DNA of 64,000 nucleotides, from contig NZ_ANIE01000006.1 of NCBI RefSeq assembly GCF_000708045.1, positions 248,001 to 312,000 on the forward strand, in the 5' to 3' direction. The position numbers were made by a program, and so were the translations under genes. Source of the DNA: Marinobacter nitratireducens (GTDB lineage: Bacteria > Pseudomonadota > Gammaproteobacteria > Pseudomonadales > Oleiphilaceae). Shown here piece by piece: positions 9,374 through 17,319 of this stretch. The notes beneath the pieces were generated by a model. It saw nothing but the letters and a program-made list of their open reading frames with translations. It ran no database searches and was not told where the DNA came from. The first letter of the stretch is position 1. Each line of letters begins with the position of its first letter.

Positions 9374-10390
9374 ATGGCCCAACTGGCCGAAAAATTCCTG
9401 TTAAGCAGATTATCGCGCTCCGGCTTCATTGTGTTGATCGCCGTCGCCGCCACAAGCGCCCTGCTTGGCGAGCCTCTGGTATCGGCCATAGCAGCCGCCG
9501 CCGCCGGCATTGTCATTTCCGGTCGCACCTTTCATGCCAGCCGCAGGAAAAGCCCCTGGCCTCGTATCCAGCAACTATTCTTCCTGGCAATGCTGCTGCT
9601 GCTCCTGACCAGTTTCTGGACCGGACCATGGACACTCACCCACTGGCTCTATGTTGTGCCCTTGGTAGCCTTCGCTTTGCTACCTATTGGCATGGCCGCG
9701 ACGGTGACCCTGATCATCGTGTTCCTGGCCATCGTTGCCGTGCAATGGGCGACGGGGCTGGCAGGCCGTCATCAGATGCTCAGCGCACTGCTGCTGACTT
9801 TTCTGTTGTCGATGGTTCTGATCTTTCTGCGTGAATACAAAACCCGCCAGCTGGCCCCTCTGCGCCGGACAGATGAATTGACCCAGGCAGCCAGCCGGGA
9901 ATACCTCTCCGCGGACCTTCACAAGGAAATCCAGCGCAGCGAACGTGAAGGCACTGACATGTCCGTCATCATGATCGGATTGGATACGCACCTTAGCGAT
10001 AATGACCCCGACGCAGACATCCGTTCCATTCTGCCCCGCATTGGCCGATATCTGCATTCCCAAATCCGGGATTTCGACACCTACTACCGCGTCGCCGACC
10101 TCCAGTTTCTTGTGATCCTGCCCGGCATTTCCACCGGCGACGCAGTGACTCGCGCCGAGGTCATACGCCAGGGCCTTGGCACCTTGATGGAATCCCATGG
10201 CATGGATCTGACGGTCAGCACCGGCATCGCCGGCCTCAACATCGGCGATGATGCCCAGAGCCTGCAACAAAGCGCCGCCAACGCCCTCAGGCGCGCCCAG
10301 CAACAAGGCGGGAATCGCAGCCAGGCCTACAGCGCATGGACCCAGCCTGCAACACAGCAAAATACCCCGGCCGAAGGACCCGCTTCATGA
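9374..10390 (+). CDS. Membrane protein with degenerate GGDEF domain (first of pair)
   Basis: This 338-aa protein has an N-terminal block of hydrophobic helices (about residues 17-155, five or six segments) and a cytoplasmic GGDEF-fold domain from about 165. The domain start is recognisable (RRTDELTQAASREYL), as is the closing SVTG-like strand VSTGIAG. However, the active-site loop that should read GG(D/E)EF is ADLQF at 241-245 (bases 10094-10108). Loss of both glycines and the acidic pair should abolish diguanylate cyclase activity; a GTP- or c-di-GMP-sensing or partner role is inferred. No RxxD I-site is evident before the loop. A good ribosome site (AAGGAAGGA) precedes the ATG. Its stop overlaps the next start as ATGA. 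Confidence 0.85.
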   Translation: MAQLAEKFLLSRLSRSGFIVLIAVAATSALLGEPLVSAIAAAAAGIVISGRTFHASRRKSPWPRIQQLFFLAMLLLLLTSFWTGPWTLTHWLYVVPLVAFALLPIGMAATVTLIIVFLAIVAVQWATGLAGRHQMLSALLLTFLLSMVLIFLREYKTRQLAPLRRTDELTQAASREYLSADLHKEIQRSEREGTDMSVIMIGLDTHLSDNDPDADIRSILPRIGRYLHSQIRDFDTYYRVADLQFLVILPGISTGDAVTRAEVIRQGLGTLMESHGMDLTVSTGIAGLNIGDDAQSLQQSAANALRRAQQQGGNRSQAYSAWTQPATQQNTPAEGPAS

Positions 10391-11385
10391 CCGAGACACG
10401 GCTGCGAACCCTGACACACAGCGCTGCCTATGCTCTGGCAACCCTGTTCATTGCGGTTCTGGCGCTCCAGAACCTGCGATACGGCTTCTACGACCTTTTC
10501 TATCTGGCCTGTGGCATGGCGGCACTGACATTGGCCGGCAACGTCTACACCTTCATCTGCAGACGCCATCAGTTGTCTGCGCCCGGCCACCTGATCATCC
10601 TGATCGGTCTGAACAGCGGTCTTGTCGCCGCCATGGCTACCCTGGACAACCCGGATGTCAGCCACTGGATCATGCCATTGCTGGTACTGAACCTTTTGAT
10701 ACTGCCCCTTCGCCAGGGTGTCACCCTGTCGTTGTTATTACTGCTCCCAACGTCGGCACTGATTATCGGCAGACAGCCCTATGCGGATGCCGTCATCATT
10801 ATTTCGGGTCTGCTACTGTTGCTGACGGCGGCCTCTCTCTACGCCTGGCATTACGACAACATGGCCCAATCTGCGGAAGATCTGGCGATCACCGATCCAG
10901 TCACGGGCGCCCATAATGCTCGCTTTCTTGATGAGACACTGCAAAAAGAGATCAGCCGTGCCATTGCCACTGGCCATCCTTTATCCGTCATCAATCTTGG
11001 GATCGACTACGCTGACCAGGTGGAAGACCTGCATGGCAAGGCCGGACTGCAAACTCTGTTTCGCGCTATGACCGAGCATCTGTTCGGCGTCATCCGGGCT
11101 GGCGATACCCTGTACACACTGAATAACTCCGAGTTTTTCCTGATCCTGCCGTTCACCCCGGAAGAAGGTGTAAGGGTGATTGCTGAACGGATCAGAAGAA
11201 CCATTGCCGAGCACGATTGGCACGTAACAGGAAAAACAACTGTCAGCCTGGGCTGCACAAGTCGGGGCGCCGGCGACACCCGGACCGACAGCCTTCGCAA
11301 GCGCGCCCATGATGCAATGGAAGAGGCCCGACGCAAGGGTGCGGATTCCGCCTGGTTCAGTCCGGGAGCACCGATCTCCGCATGA
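10387..11385 (+). CDS. Membrane protein with degenerate GGDEF domain (second of pair)
   Basis: This 332-aa protein has the same architecture as its upstream neighbour: several hydrophobic helices over about residues 12-155, then a GGDEF-fold domain starting ITDPVTGAHNARF. The signature loop reads NNSEF (246-250, bases 11122-11136) instead of GGDEF: the final Glu-Phe is kept, but both Gly and the first acidic residue are lost. Catalysis is therefore unlikely. The pair may have arisen by tandem duplication and divergence, or the two may form a heterodimer; both are inference. It overlaps its neighbours by 4 bases on each side (ATGA), so all three genes are probably translated in a coupled manner. 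Confidence 0.85.
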   Translation: MTETRLRTLTHSAAYALATLFIAVLALQNLRYGFYDLFYLACGMAALTLAGNVYTFICRRHQLSAPGHLIILIGLNSGLVAAMATLDNPDVSHWIMPLLVLNLLILPLRQGVTLSLLLLLPTSALIIGRQPYADAVIIISGLLLLLTAASLYAWHYDNMAQSAEDLAITDPVTGAHNARFLDETLQKEISRAIATGHPLSVINLGIDYADQVEDLHGKAGLQTLFRAMTEHLFGVIRAGDTLYTLNNSEFFLILPFTPEEGVRVIAERIRRTIAEHDWHVTGKTTVSLGCTSRGAGDTRTDSLRKRAHDAMEEARRKGADSAWFSPGAPISA

Positions 11386-12830
11386 GTTCTGCCTGGCTAA
11401 CCGAGCTGTCCTCGTGGCTGGGGTCGCATCCGGGGTGGCTGGCGACGGCACTCTTTGCAACCGCATTTGTCGAGTCCCTGGCCATTGCGGGCATTATTGT
11501 TCCCGGCGTCGCCATCCTTTTCGCGGTTGCAGCCCTCGCTGGCCAGACGGGCATGCCGCTGCCAGAAGCCCTATTCTGGGCCGGACTGGGCGCCATCACC
11601 GGCGATTCCGTGAGCTTCGCCCTCGGTCGCCTGCTGAACGACCGCCTGGACTCGGTATGGCCCCTGAGCCGCTACCCGGTTTTGATCGCCAAAGGCCAGC
11701 GATTTTTCCAGACACACGGCGGCAAGAGCGTCGTTATCGGGCGTTTCATTGGTCCAATCCGCCCCGTGATCCCGCTGATTGCGGGTGCACTCTGGATGCC
11801 CTGGCGCCGTTTCCTGGCCTTCAACATTGCGTCGGCCATTGGCTGGGCGCCGGCCTACATTCTTCCGGGGTTTCTCGTGGGCAGCGCTCTGGCCTCGGAA
11901 ATCCGCCCTCCCGCCCATTTTTACCCGGTTGTCGGCGTCAGCCTGGCCGCCCTGGTGCTGGTTTACCTCCTCCTGTTCCGGTTTCAACTGGGGTTGGGGG
12001 ACGGCGGCAGGGTGTACACCTGGGTTCAGCGGTGGATGGCAAAATACGATGCAACTCACCGGTTCTGGCGGCTTTATTCGAATAGCCGACCTTCCCGTGA
12101 TGGGGAATTCCCATTAGCCTCATTCATGCTTGCTCTGGGATCTGCCGGGCTCCTGTTATTCTGGGGCCAACTGGCCACGCAGACTCACCTGCTGGAACCC
12201 TTCAACCTGCTGGCGCAGCAGTGGTTCGAGCAGCTCCGCCAACCATTGCTGGACGGGCCGGCCTTATTCTTCACCCTGCTGGGTGACCCGCCCGTGCTGA
12301 TCACTGCCGCTGGCCTGGCAACACTGGTGCTCAGTTTCCGTGGTTACTATGCCGCCGCCGCCCACATGCTTGTTGCTGCGGCACTCACGGTTCTGCTGGT
12401 GTGGCTCCTGAAGGCGGGACTTGCGGTACCCCGGCCAGACGAAGTGGTGCAACCACCTTCATCCGGCGCGTTTCCCAGCGGCCATACCGCTGGCATCACG
12501 GTATTCGTAACGCTATTGGCCAGCTTTATCGCCGGGGAAACCCACAACCGGAAGCGCTGGCAGGCCTACGTAATTTTGTCCCTGCCATTGCTACCGGTGG
12601 CGATTAGCCGCCTGTATCTGGGGGTACACTGGTTTACGGACATCATCGGGGGGATACTGCTGGGACTGGCCATCACCGGGGGAATCCGGGCCAGCTACAG
12701 CCGCTTTGACAGGATACCGGTGGCACCTGACCCGGTCACTCTGGCGGCGACCGTGTTATGGCTGATGTTCACCGCCAACTACATCTATTCAACATGGCCG
12801 GAGGCTGTGGCCAGCTACCGCCTGCTCTAA
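11382..12830 (+). CDS. DedA (VTT) - PAP2 phosphatase fusion membrane protein
   Basis: Two membrane domains are fused in 482 aa. Residues 1-200 form a DedA/VTT domain: an ESLAIAGIIVPG re-entrant segment, GDSVSFALGR, and the motif GRFIGPIRPVIPLIAG at 120-135. Residues 245-440 form a PAP2 acid phosphatase with all three motifs: K344-x6-R351P, P365-S-G-H368 and S409-R-x5-H416-x3-D420. DedA proteins have been linked to translocation of undecaprenyl phosphate, and PAP2 enzymes such as PgpB dephosphorylate undecaprenyl pyrophosphate. The fusion could therefore dephosphorylate and flip the lipid carrier in one polypeptide (inference). Other lipid phosphates are possible substrates. Its start overlaps the second GGDEF gene by 4 bases, and its end overlaps the convergent Lon-N gene by 4 bases. 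Confidence 0.9.
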   Translation: MSSAWLTELSSWLGSHPGWLATALFATAFVESLAIAGIIVPGVAILFAVAALAGQTGMPLPEALFWAGLGAITGDSVSFALGRLLNDRLDSVWPLSRYPVLIAKGQRFFQTHGGKSVVIGRFIGPIRPVIPLIAGALWMPWRRFLAFNIASAIGWAPAYILPGFLVGSALASEIRPPAHFYPVVGVSLAALVLVYLLLFRFQLGLGDGGRVYTWVQRWMAKYDATHRFWRLYSNSRPSRDGEFPLASFMLALGSAGLLLFWGQLATQTHLLEPFNLLAQQWFEQLRQPLLDGPALFFTLLGDPPVLITAAGLATLVLSFRGYYAAAAHMLVAAALTVLLVWLLKAGLAVPRPDEVVQPPSSGAFPSGHTAGITVFVTLLASFIAGETHNRKRWQAYVILSLPLLPVAISRLYLGVHWFTDIIGGILLGLAITGGIRASYSRFDRIPVAPDPVTLAATVLWLMFTANYIYSTWPEAVASYRLL

Positions 12831-13420
12831 CCTTCTTCAAGTGCTTCCAGCAGATCCTGTAGGCGGTTCAGGCGCTCCAGCGGATCCTGAAGCTCAACCA
12901 GACGCTGCTTCTCCTCCTTGTCCAACGGCAACAGCTCCGTCAAGCGCCACCCAACCTGTCGGGCGTCCTCATAGTCCACATCCATTTCCAGGTCCTGGAT
13001 AACCGGATGTTTGAACAATGCCCTCAAGACGGAGGGCAGCTCGCCAAAGCGTTCCGGGATATCGCTCTCTGCCTCATCCAGCAGGACTTCAACATCGCCC
13101 ACGTTCAGGCCATCATCCTGCTGCCAGCTGCGCACAACAGACACTTTGGCAGCGCCCTCGACAGTGATGCCCAGCAAACCGTTCTCCAGTTGCTGGAAAT
13201 CAATGATGCGCACATAGGTACCAATGTCGTAAAACTCGGCCGTATGGCCTGTCTCGGCGCCATCCCTGAGCAGCACGACAACGAACCCCCGATCTTCCTT
13301 CATGCACCGCGTGAGCATGTCGATGTAGCGTGGTTCAAAAAGCTGCAGAGGGATCCTCCCCCTCGGAAGGACGATGGAATTCAGGGGGAAGAGTGGCACA
13401 TTCATATCAGGGACAGTCAC
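12827..13420 (-). CDS. Stand-alone Lon N-terminal (substrate-binding) domain protein
   Basis: A 197-aa protein consisting only of the Lon protease N-terminal (LON/PUA-like) domain, with no AAA+ or protease domain. Family features include the start VPLFPLNSIVLPRGRIPLQLFEPRY and the RYxDM helix, followed by a helical C-terminal half rich in Glu, Leu and Arg. Such proteins are widespread in proteobacteria, but their function is unsettled. An ATG at 13405 (MNVPLF) is an alternative start. It lies 38 bases after the cNMP/HDOD gene on the same strand and converges on the DedA-PAP2 gene. Confidence 0.88.
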   Translation of the reverse strand: MTVPDMNVPLFPLNSIVLPRGRIPLQLFEPRYIDMLTRCMKEDRGFVVVLLRDGAETGHTAEFYDIGTYVRIIDFQQLENGLLGITVEGAAKVSVVRSWQQDDGLNVGDVEVLLDEAESDIPERFGELPSVLRALFKHPVIQDLEMDVDYEDARQVGWRLTELLPLDKEEKQRLVELQDPLERLNRLQDLLEALEEG

Positions 13421-13458
13421 CGCTTAGCAGACTCCAGGTTTTCTGGCTGCGCCAGTTA

Positions 13459-14715
13459 TTATCGGATCGAAAGTAGCTGCTGAACTTCTTCAACCCGGGC
13501 CCGCGCTTCCGACAGCACCTGCAAGCTACGGGAGGCATTCAGCTCCAGCTCACCCAGCCTGCGGTAGGCTGGCACTTCGTCAAAGGACGGCAACCTGTCA
13601 TTTTGACTGGAACCGATCATAGAATGCAATTGGGCGACGATAACCACATCCACGAGCTGGGGGTCAGGCTCCCGACATTCGTAATTCCAGTCCTCCGCGT
13701 GTCGGACGGCCTCAACAAATGCCGGAGGGAAAGACCAATTCTCCAGCACCGCCGTACCAACATCGCCCCGCAGTTCCCTGATAGCATGCTGAAGGTTGGC
13801 GTCGTCGGCAAACAGATTAACGTGATGCTCCGCCTGTACCAGGATCGGAACCACGCCGATATCATGGAGCAACCCGGCCAGCAGAGCTTCCTCGGGATTG
13901 AGTTTGGTGGCGTGATCGGCCAGAACCCAACACAGGGCCGCCATTTCCCGGGAATGATCCCATAGCTTTTCCATCTCTCTCTGGAGCGAGGCCTGACGGG
14001 TTTTGAAGACTTCCCTCATTGAAAACACCGTCACCAGCTGTCGGGTGGTTCGCATCCCCAGACGAACCACGGCCTCGCGGACGTTCCGAACGTCGCTGAA
14101 ACCGCGGTAAAGCGGGCTGTTACAAGCTCGCACGAGCTTTGCTGCCATTGCCGGATCGGCTGAGATCGCACTCGCCACCTGGTCGGCCGTCGAGTCTTCC
14201 CGATCAACGGTTCGGCGCACTTTCCAGGCCACATCCGGAACGCTCGGCAGCTTTACCTGGTTGGAACGGAGCTCCGCGTAGAATTCCATCAACAGATGAT
14301 GCTCTTCCGTTTCCTCGGACCCGAACGCCTCTGCAGAGTCCATCTCCACCTGACTTACCGGTGCAGTGCGCAACATCTGATTAAGAACATCCTGCTCAAC
14401 CACCAGAAATTCACTCGGCTTGACCGCAATCACGTCGTACATGCGGGGCTGCAGGCGGGCCAGTGGATGTAAGGCTTTTTCGGTTTCTGCCGTTACCACT
14501 GACTTTCGACCATCAATCGCCTCAAGTTCGACTTCACCACTGACCAGAAAAAACTCCTGCCCGTCGCGCACACCTCGCTCAATCACTCGCTGTCCTGGCC
14601 CGTGAGACCTTCGCTCGGCCCTGCTGGACAGCAACACCAGTTGATCCTCGGTTAACCGATTCAGCGGCTGAAACTCTTTCAACCGATTAATGGGCAGGCT
14701 GTCCTCGCCGGCCAT
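13459..14715 (-). CDS. Cyclic-nucleotide-binding / HDOD domain signalling protein
   Basis: The 418-aa protein joins an N-terminal cyclic-nucleotide-binding-like beta-roll (about residues 10-120: QPLNRLTEDQLVLL, FFLVSGEVELEA) to an HDOD domain (about 150-350: LPSVPDVAWKVRRTVD, LVRACNSPLYRG, LLHDIGVVPIL). HDOD domains are relatives of HD phosphohydrolases that often act as signalling scaffolds. The LLHDIG remnant is retained here, but the full set of metal ligands is not obvious. The frame is open to 14796; I chose the ATG at 14715 because AAGGAGAT lies 6-7 bases upstream. It diverges from ilvD. The ligand and target are unknown. Confidence 0.88.
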   Translation of the reverse strand: MAGEDSLPINRLKEFQPLNRLTEDQLVLLSSRAERRSHGPGQRVIERGVRDGQEFFLVSGEVELEAIDGRKSVVTAETEKALHPLARLQPRMYDVIAVKPSEFLVVEQDVLNQMLRTAPVSQVEMDSAEAFGSEETEEHHLLMEFYAELRSNQVKLPSVPDVAWKVRRTVDREDSTADQVASAISADPAMAAKLVRACNSPLYRGFSDVRNVREAVVRLGMRTTRQLVTVFSMREVFKTRQASLQREMEKLWDHSREMAALCWVLADHATKLNPEEALLAGLLHDIGVVPILVQAEHHVNLFADDANLQHAIRELRGDVGTAVLENWSFPPAFVEAVRHAEDWNYECREPDPQLVDVVIVAQLHSMIGSSQNDRLPSFDEVPAYRRLGELELNASRSLQVLSEARARVEEVQQLLSIR

Positions 14716-14885
14716 AGGCAATCTCCTTGTCTGACACAAATCCGGGAATAATTCAGAGACTCTGTTAAACATTGTAAACATCGACCGGCAAAACAACCAT
14801 GCGCCGGGAGTCGAATCTGGTATCCTCTGTTGTTATCAATACGCGTGACATTCACTATCAGGTAACAAAGAGAGACCAGAACATC

Positions 14886-16721
14886 ATGCCTCAGTATCGC
14901 TCTCGGACTTCCACCGCAGGTCGCAACATGGCTGGCGCCCGCGCCCTCTGGCGGGCGACCGGTATGAAGAATGACGATTTCGGCAAACCGATCATCGCGG
15001 TTGCCAATTCATTCACCCAGTTTGTTCCCGGACACGTGCATCTGAAAGATCTGGGTCAGCTGGTCTGCCGCGAAATTGAAGAGGCCGGCGGCGTCGCCAA
15101 GGAATTCAACACCATTGCCGTGGACGATGGCATCGCCATGGGTCACGACGGCATGCTGTATTCCCTGCCTTCGCGGGAAATCATTGCCGATTCCGTGGAG
15201 TACATGGTGAACGCTCATTGCGCCGATGCCTTGGTGTGCATTTCCAACTGCGACAAAATCACCCCCGGCATGCTCATGGCCGCCATGCGCCTGAACATCC
15301 CGACCATCTTTGTTTCCGGCGGCCCGATGGAAGCCGGCAAGACCAAGCTATCCGAGCATAAACTGGACCTGGTCGACGCTATGGTCATTGCTGCCGATCC
15401 CAACGCCAGTGACGAGCAGGTCGAGGAATACGAGCGTAGCGCCTGCCCGACCTGTGGTTCCTGTTCCGGCATGTTCACAGCCAATTCCATGAACTGTCTG
15501 ACGGAGGCCATCGGCCTGTCTCTGCCCGGCAACGGCTCCCTGCTGGCGACCCATGCCGATCGCGAGCAACTGTTTCTGAAAGCCGGTCGTCAGATTGTGG
15601 AGAACGCCCGTCGCTATTACGAGGGCAATGACGCCAGCGTGCTGCCCCGCAGCATCGCGTCCATGGCGGCGTTCGAGAATGCCATGACCATGGACATCGC
15701 CATGGGCGGTTCCACCAACACCATCCTGCACTTGCTGGCAGCGGCTCAGGAAGGCGGCGTGGACTTCACCATGGCGGACATCGACAAGCTGTCCAGGCAT
15801 GTGCCCCAACTCTGTAAAGTGGCTCCGAACTCCCCCAAATACCACATGGAAGACGTTCACCGGGCCGGTGGCATCATGGGCATCCTCGGCGAACTGGAAC
15901 GCGGCGGGTTGATCAACACAGACTTGCCTACGGTTCACAGCAAGACCATGAAGGAAGCCCTTGAGACCTGGGACATCATGCGCGCTCCGACACCGGAGGT
16001 CGTCGAAGTCTACAAGGCCGGCCCCGCCGGCATCCCGACCCAGACAGCCTTCAGTCAGAGTACACGGTGGCCGAGCCTGGATGGCGACCGGGAAAACGGT
16101 TGCATTCGCTCCGTTGAGCACGCCTACTCCTCGGAGGGTGGCCTGGCTGTTCTATACGGCAACATCGCTCTGGAAGGCTGTGTCGTCAAGACGGCCGGTG
16201 TCGATGAAAGCATCTATGTGTTTGAGGGCAAGGCTCGGGTGTTCGAAAGCCAGGACGCTGCCGTTGCAGGCATTCTCAACGACGAGGTCAAGCCCGGTGA
16301 GGTTGTGATTATTCGCTACGAAGGTCCCCGCGGCGGCCCCGGCATGCAGGAGATGCTCTACCCGACCAGCTACCTGAAATCCAAGGGGCTGGGCAAGGAG
16401 TGCGCACTACTGACAGACGGCCGCTTCTCTGGCGGAACCTCCGGACTGTCAATCGGGCACGTGTCCCCGGAAGCTGCGGCCGGCGGCGCCATTGGCCTGA
16501 TTGAGGATGGCGACACCATTCTCATCGACATTCCGAACCGTTCCATAAATGTAAAACTGGAGCAATCGGAGCTCGACCAGCGCCGCGAGGCACGCGATGC
16601 CAAAGGCTGGAAGCCGGACCTGCCGAGAGACCGGAAAGTCTCCGCGGCGCTCAAGGCGTATGCCTTGCTGGCCACCAGCGCCGACAAAGGTGCGGTGCGG
16701 GATCTCAGCAAGCTGGATTAA
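14886..16721 (+). CDS. ilvD: Dihydroxy-acid dehydratase
   Basis: IlvD dehydrates 2,3-dihydroxy-isovalerate and 2,3-dihydroxy-3-methylvalerate to the keto acids that precede valine and isoleucine. The 611-aa protein starts [20 protein letters not shown], as in E. coli. It contains the iron-sulfur cysteines in [12 protein letters not shown] and [18 protein letters not shown], plus [14 protein letters not shown] near the C-terminus. An open frame extends upstream to 14799, but homology fixes the ATG at 14886. A strong terminator follows. No other ilv gene is adjacent. Confidence 0.97.
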   Translation: MPQYRSRTSTAGRNMAGARALWRATGMKNDDFGKPIIAVANSFTQFVPGHVHLKDLGQLVCREIEEAGGVAKEFNTIAVDDGIAMGHDGMLYSLPSREIIADSVEYMVNAHCADALVCISNCDKITPGMLMAAMRLNIPTIFVSGGPMEAGKTKLSEHKLDLVDAMVIAADPNASDEQVEEYERSACPTCGSCSGMFTANSMNCLTEAIGLSLPGNGSLLATHADREQLFLKAGRQIVENARRYYEGNDASVLPRSIASMAAFENAMTMDIAMGGSTNTILHLLAAAQEGGVDFTMADIDKLSRHVPQLCKVAPNSPKYHMEDVHRAGGIMGILGELERGGLINTDLPTVHSKTMKEALETWDIMRAPTPEVVEVYKAGPAGIPTQTAFSQSTRWPSLDGDRENGCIRSVEHAYSSEGGLAVLYGNIALEGCVVKTAGVDESIYVFEGKARVFESQDAAVAGILNDEVKPGEVVIIRYEGPRGGPGMQEMLYPTSYLKSKGLGKECALLTDGRFSGGTSGLSIGHVSPEAAAGGAIGLIEDGDTILIDIPNRSINVKLEQSELDQRREARDAKGWKPDLPRDRKVSAALKAYALLATSADKGAVRDLSKLD

Positions 16722-16734
16722 ACCTGCCCCATAC

Positions 16735-16772
16735 AAAAAAGCCCGCCGGGGAGAACCTCGGCGGGCTTTTTT
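16735..16772 (+). terminator. Intrinsic terminator after ilvD (possibly bidirectional)
   Basis: An 8-bp GC stem, GCCCGCCG (16741-16748) paired with CGGCGGGC (16759-16766), is flanked by A6 on the left and T6 on the right. The layout can stop ilvD transcription on the + strand and also the PG-binding gene transcribed toward it on the - strand. Confidence 0.9.
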
Positions 16773-16787
16773 ATTGCTATGACCGCG

Positions 16788-17192
16788 TTACCAGAGACTC
16801 CAGCCGCCGTCTTCGTCTTCCTCAATCGCCCCGTCATCATCCGCTTTCTGCGGCTCGGCCTGGGCTGCCGGCTCCGCCTTTGCGGGCGCCGCATCAGATT
16901 TGGGTTTGGCCGCAGCTGCAACCTGGACGGAAATCATGCCCAGCGCTTTCTTGGTCTCTTCATCCAGGATTCCACTCGCCTGAAGACCATGATCCTTCTG
17001 AAATTTGGTCAACTGAGCGCGGGTGGCATCATCCATCTGAGAGCTGACGTTTGTGATGTTGTACCCAGCCCCGTACAGCGCATTCTTGAGTGCAACGGTT
17101 TCATTGGCATACGCGGTGGGCGCGAGCCCGAGCATGGCCGCGGTGCCGGCTGCGATGACAAGTCGGCCCAGATGGCTGGTCGCTTTTCTCAT
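16788..17192 (-). CDS. Exported small protein with peptidoglycan-binding domain
   Basis: A 134-aa secreted protein. The signal peptide RLVIAAGTAAMLGLAPTAYA ends at an AxA-type site near residue 29. A PG_binding_1-like repeat follows (about 30-80: ALKNALYGAGYNI, TRAQLTKFQKDHGL, GILDEETKKALG), then a low-complexity Ala/Lys/Pro/Glu stretch and a very acidic tail ending EEDEDGGWSLW. No catalytic domain is attached, so it may only bind the wall or modulate another enzyme. The start at 17192 (MRKATSHLG) has AGGTGAG about 5 bases upstream; the longer frame to 17297 lacks support. It is monocistronic, with the ilvD terminator on its 3' side. Confidence 0.75.
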   Translation of the reverse strand: MRKATSHLGRLVIAAGTAAMLGLAPTAYANETVALKNALYGAGYNITNVSSQMDDATRAQLTKFQKDHGLQASGILDEETKKALGMISVQVAAAAKPKSDAAPAKAEPAAQAEPQKADDDGAIEEDEDGGWSLW

Positions 17193-17319
17193 GGTACTCA
17201 CCTGCATGACTCCTGATATCGCTCTGATATCTGTTCTCTTTGTTATTGGGTGGTGCCTATCTCCACATATGAGGGCAAACAATGAAAAGCCTATCACACT
17301 TTACGCAGAGCGGAAGTGA

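Noticed and set aside
14799..14885. N-terminal extension of ilvD
   Set aside because: The frame is open, but E. coli and other IlvD proteins start at the MPQYRSRTS residue; the upstream codons look like leader sequence.
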